Under the pieces are notes generated by a model. That model was not told the DNA's origin, did not search any database, and was given only the letters and a program-made list of their open reading frames with translations. Shown here piece after piece: positions 61,070 through 64,000 of a stretch of 64,000 nucleotides of DNA (within the stretch, counting starts at the first letter, position 1; every line of letters begins with the position of its first letter). Where the stretch lies: NCBI GenBank assembly GCA_012038135.1, contig JAAVJQ010000006.1:1-64000 (forward strand), given 5' to 3'. The stretch is from Salinimicrobium nanhaiense (lineage in GTDB: Bacteria; Bacteroidota; Bacteroidia; Flavobacteriales; Flavobacteriaceae). The position numbers and the translations under genes are program-made.

Positions 61070-64000
61070 TTATCCTACAATTTCCAGCGAACTATATCCC
61101 TGACCATTTCTGGTAAGTCTTATTTGAGTCGCAATTCTTTCTTTTAGAGAGTCCACATGACTTATAATTCCAATTGTTTTTGAAGATTCTGCCTGCAATT
61201 TTTCTAAAGTGTCAAGAGTTTGGTCCAGAGTCTCCGGGTCGAGAGTCCCAAATCCTTCATCGATAAAAAGACTGTTGATCTCCACATTTCGGGAGGCGAG
61301 ATCGCTGAGTGCTAATGCCATAGAAAGGCTCAGGAGAAATGTTTCCCCACCCGATAAGGTCTTTACAGATCTGCGCTGGCCACCCATATGATCATCTATT
61401 GCCACCAGGCTGTCATCTTCATTTTCCAGTGGTTTATCTATTCTATACCTGTCACTAAGATCAATTAGCCTGCGGTTTGCCAGAATGAGCAGCTGAGTAA
61501 GGCTTAAGTCCTGCGCAAAATCGTTGAATTTCTTACCGGTGGCATCCCCAATTAAGTAGTTGAGCAGTTCCCAGCGCCGTATGGCTTTTTTGGAATCTTT
61601 CAATTCCTCTTCAATAGCCGAAATTCTATTACGGCGTTCGAGCTCGTTCTGTTTTTTCCTTCTAAGCTCCTCACATTCATCTTTAATGTTTTGAAGTTGC
61701 TGTTTTAACTCTTTCATTCTTGTTTCAAGACTTTCCACCCCGTCTTCCACCTCGTTTTCCCTGAGAGTGGCGAGTTGTTGAGCAAGCGTTTGTAAAGAGG
61801 CCTCAATTTGTCTTTTTTGAGAGGTAAGTTCCTCCCGTTTTTGACGAAGGTCCAGATAAACCTTTTCGGGCAGAAGTCTTTGCAGCGCCTCCCTTATCTC
61901 TTTACAATCGATGGCTGAAAGTTTTGGCTGCAGCGCCTCTTCTGTCACCCTGCGTTCTTCCGTTTTTTCTTTTTGGCGAAGATCCAGGTCCTTCAAGATC
62001 TGCGACAGGGATCTTTTTTGATGCTGCAGGCCGCTCCAGGAAGTCTGCAGCTCCAGGCAATCGGTATCTATATCTTTTCCGGTGTACAGTTCGTCCAGTT
62101 CTTTTTTGATCTTTTTTCCCTGTACGAGCACCTCTTTGATCTCTTTAAGTAGTGGGAGCCCCGCCAGAATTGCACTCAATTTTATCTTTTCTTTCTCAAA
62201 TTCTTCAAGCCACTGCAGCTGCTGTTCATGCCGGTTGATGAAATTCTCCCAGGGTTCTTCGGAAAGATTCACTTCAGAAAATTCCCTGTCAAAAATGCTT
62301 TTTTGAGACTGTAATTGCTGTTGCTTTTCCTGCAGGTTTTGCTGAAGCTCCTTTAGTCTTTTCTGATGATGGACAAGAGTTGTTTTATGAGCAGTAATTT
62401 GCCTTTCCAGATCATTTAACTCCTTTTGTATCACCGAAAGCTGGTCCTTAAGTTGATCATTTTTTGGAGGTAGGTCTGTGGCAAAAGGATGGTTGGTGCT
62501 GCCGCAAAGAGGGCAGGGTTGACCGGCTTTAAGATTATGCCGGTGCTCCTCCAAGCTAGCCTTCAGCATCTCGTTCTCCCTTTGAAGCTGCAGATTTTTA
62601 AGCTGTTCTGCAAAAGTTTCAGCTTTAGCACTTTTAAGTTCTATTTGCTTCGGAAGTTCCTTCACTTCGGGAAGTAGAGCCTGTTCCTCCTTTTGCATTA
62701 CCGAAATTTCCGCGGAAAGATTTGTGATCCCCACCGATTTCTGCTGAGCCTGCCGTCCCCGTTGGACCAACTGCCTTAGCCTTGCTTTTTCAGCTTCGGG
62801 ATGGTCCAGTTGCACATCTTGTAAATTCTCTTTTAATTCCTGAAGTTTATTTTCTCCTGAGGCCTTTAATTCCTGCAACTTTTGCTCATCCAGCTTGGGT
62901 TCGCCGTTTAGTTGGAAAGGAACTTCCCGCACTTCCGTATTGAACTGCACCTGAAGGTTTCGGTAACTCCCTGCTTTTTCTTCCCGCTGTTGCTGAAGTT
63001 TTCTAATGCTCTTCGAAAATTCCTGAAGGTGAGATTCTATATTTTCTGTTTGAGGTTCTGTTTTCAGGAAAGTTTTGATCTGTTCCAGGCAGGAATTGAT
63101 CCCCGATGAATTCTCTTTCTCACTTTGCTTATTTTTTTCAATATCGGCAGCCATTCCTTTACAGGCTTCATCAAGAGACTGCCATTTTCTAAGATCATCT
63201 GCAAAGATCTGTACCTGCTCATGCTTTTTTAGCCTCTCTCCATGCTGTAGATCAAATTGCTTCAGGTTTTCAACGGCCTTGGTCTTTGCAGCTTCCTGTT
63301 TTGCTATTTGAGCTGCCTGTTCAGCAATATTCTTTTTAAGAAGGATCTGCCGGTCCAGCTTTTCAATATTTTTTTCCAAAGGCGCACAGGCTTCTGTTTT
63401 TTCCGAAAGAGAGGTGTTTAAGCTGGCGAATTCCTGCTCCTCTAAAAGGTCTTTTTGAAGAATGTTTATTTCCCGTTGGCGTTCTTCTATTTCAGCATTT
63501 ACAGATTTGAATTTTTGAAAAGCTTTTGTTCCGATTTGCCTGTAGATCCCCGTGCCGGTGATCTTTTCTAAAAGTTCTCCCCGTTCATCTTTCCGGGCTT
63601 TGAGGAACTGTGCGAAATCTCCCTGTGCGAGGAGTACAGATTTGATGAACTGGTTATAATTGAGGCCAATCAACTCCTCATTTTTGGATGGTACATCAGA
63701 CTTTTTACAGTCGAGCGGCTTATTGGAAGCCATGTCATAAATGTACATTTCGTAATCGCGCAGGTTTTCATTGCGGTTAGTTGAAATACTCCATTCTGAG
63801 GCATAAATTCCGTCTTTTGTTTCATAGGTTACCCTGGCAGAGGCTTCTTTTTGATTTCGGGTGAGAAGAGCTCCTTTGTTGATGATCTCATTTTTACTGA
63901 TCTTCCCTAATCGCGGCACCATATTGAACAGAGCGAGAGAAATAACATCCAGGATACTGCTTTTTCCGCTTCCCGTGGGTCCTGTAATAGCAAAGAGGGA
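61070..64000 (-). CDS. sbcC: SbcC exonuclease subunit, start outside window
   Basis: The frame enters from the right edge: the first visible residues are SLFAITGPTGSGKSSILD, containing the Walker A motif. It runs 976 codons to 61070, so only the first ~25 residues are missing. Long coiled coils flank a zinc hook (GQPCPLCGSTNHPFA, CxxC). The C-terminal ABC part has TLSGGETFLLSLSMALAL and SLFIDEGFGTLDPETL. SbcC with SbcD (Mre11-like) cleaves hairpins and frees blocked DNA ends. sbcD probably lies beyond the window, upstream. Confidence 0.93.
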   Translation of the reverse strand, partial: SLFAITGPTGSGKSSILDVISLALFNMVPRLGKISKNEIINKGALLTRNQKEASARVTYETKDGIYASEWSISTNRNENLRDYEMYIYDMASNKPLDCKKSDVPSKNEELIGLNYNQFIKSVLLAQGDFAQFLKARKDERGELLEKITGTGIYRQIGTKAFQKFKSVNAEIEERQREINILQKDLLEEQEFASLNTSLSEKTEACAPLEKNIEKLDRQILLKKNIAEQAAQIAKQEAAKTKAVENLKQFDLQHGERLKKHEQVQIFADDLRKWQSLDEACKGMAADIEKNKQSEKENSSGINSCLEQIKTFLKTEPQTENIESHLQEFSKSIRKLQQQREEKAGSYRNLQVQFNTEVREVPFQLNGEPKLDEQKLQELKASGENKLQELKENLQDVQLDHPEAEKARLRQLVQRGRQAQQKSVGITNLSAEISVMQKEEQALLPEVKELPKQIELKSAKAETFAEQLKNLQLQRENEMLKASLEEHRHNLKAGQPCPLCGSTNHPFATDLPPKNDQLKDQLSVIQKELNDLERQITAHKTTLVHHQKRLKELQQNLQEKQQQLQSQKSIFDREFSEVNLSEEPWENFINRHEQQLQWLEEFEKEKIKLSAILAGLPLLKEIKEVLVQGKKIKKELDELYTGKDIDTDCLELQTSWSGLQHQKRSLSQILKDLDLRQKEKTEERRVTEEALQPKLSAIDCKEIREALQRLLPEKVYLDLRQKREELTSQKRQIEASLQTLAQQLATLRENEVEDGVESLETRMKELKQQLQNIKDECEELRRKKQNELERRNRISAIEEELKDSKKAIRRWELLNYLIGDATGKKFNDFAQDLSLTQLLILANRRLIDLSDRYRIDKPLENEDDSLVAIDDHMGGQRRSVKTLSGGETFLLSLSMALALSDLASRNVEINSLFIDEGFGTLDPETLDQTLDTLEKLQAESSKTIGIISHVDSLKERIATQIRLTRNGQGYSSLEIVG

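Overview
The window looks like chromosomal DNA of a marine-type member of the Flavobacteriaceae (Bacteroidota). The evidence is a fused CcsBA cytochrome c maturation protein, a CarboxypepD-regulatory TonB-dependent receptor, a sphingolipid-type palmitoyltransferase homologue, a DUF5117-type metalloprotease, small Spy-like and acidic lipoproteins, AT-rich intergenic DNA with TAnnTTTG promoter-like boxes, and almost no Shine-Dalgarno sequences before starts. No rRNA, tRNA or CRISPR array was seen. These assignments rest on motif recognition; no database search was run.

Layout. 1-0.88 kb is the end of an IS1634-type insertion sequence cut by the window edge. 0.88-6.2 kb is a minus-strand operon: secreted LmbE/PIG-L deacetylase, an unannotated 35-residue membrane peptide (3589-3696), a sodium/solute symporter and a frameshifted Gfo/Idh oxidoreductase. 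6.3-10 kb is a minus-strand housekeeping operon (DUF2520 protein, KdsC-like phosphatase, Gdx-type SMR exporter, UbiA prenyltransferase, Maf, small MscS). 10.1-13.3 kb is ccsBA. 13.3-14.9 kb is degenerate: a broken REP-associated (RAYT) transposase, a STAS-like protein and a repeat field. 14.9-20.7 kb is a minus-strand series (pirin, NYN-LOTUS protein, CDF transporter, YebC, pterin dehydratase, an SDR, GcvT). 20.8-23.9 kb is nnrDE-hutH. 23.9-30.9 kb holds fumC, a TonB receptor, an arsenate reductase-like protein and prfB with a programmed +1 frameshift. 31-39.8 kb is mostly plus-strand metabolism and peptidases.

39.9-43 kb contains two copies of a 225-bp non-autonomous transposable element, each with target duplications and each just upstream of a gene (wrbA and an SRAP-family yedK). 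Between them is a HipA-like kinase/DUF3037 pair.

44-57 kb is stress-flavoured. A five-gene minus-strand run encodes three tandem universal stress proteins, an ATP-cone protein fused to a PD-(D/E)XK nuclease domain, and a beta-CASP metallo-hydrolase. It is preceded by Hsp20 and a REC-Crp fusion regulator. Next come azurin, an MlaEFD lipid transporter, and a single polypeptide joining a Pfk-2-type phosphofructokinase to a trehalose-phosphatase domain.

57-64 kb holds a pseudouridine synthase, two paralogous PAS-like/LuxR regulators, a DJ-1/PfpI protein and most of SbcC, cut by the right edge. The best candidates for something undescribed are the USP/ATP-cone nuclease/beta-CASP operon, the Pfk-2-trehalose phosphatase fusion, the 35-residue transporter-linked peptide, and the 7-bp tandem arrays that sit just 3' of genes.
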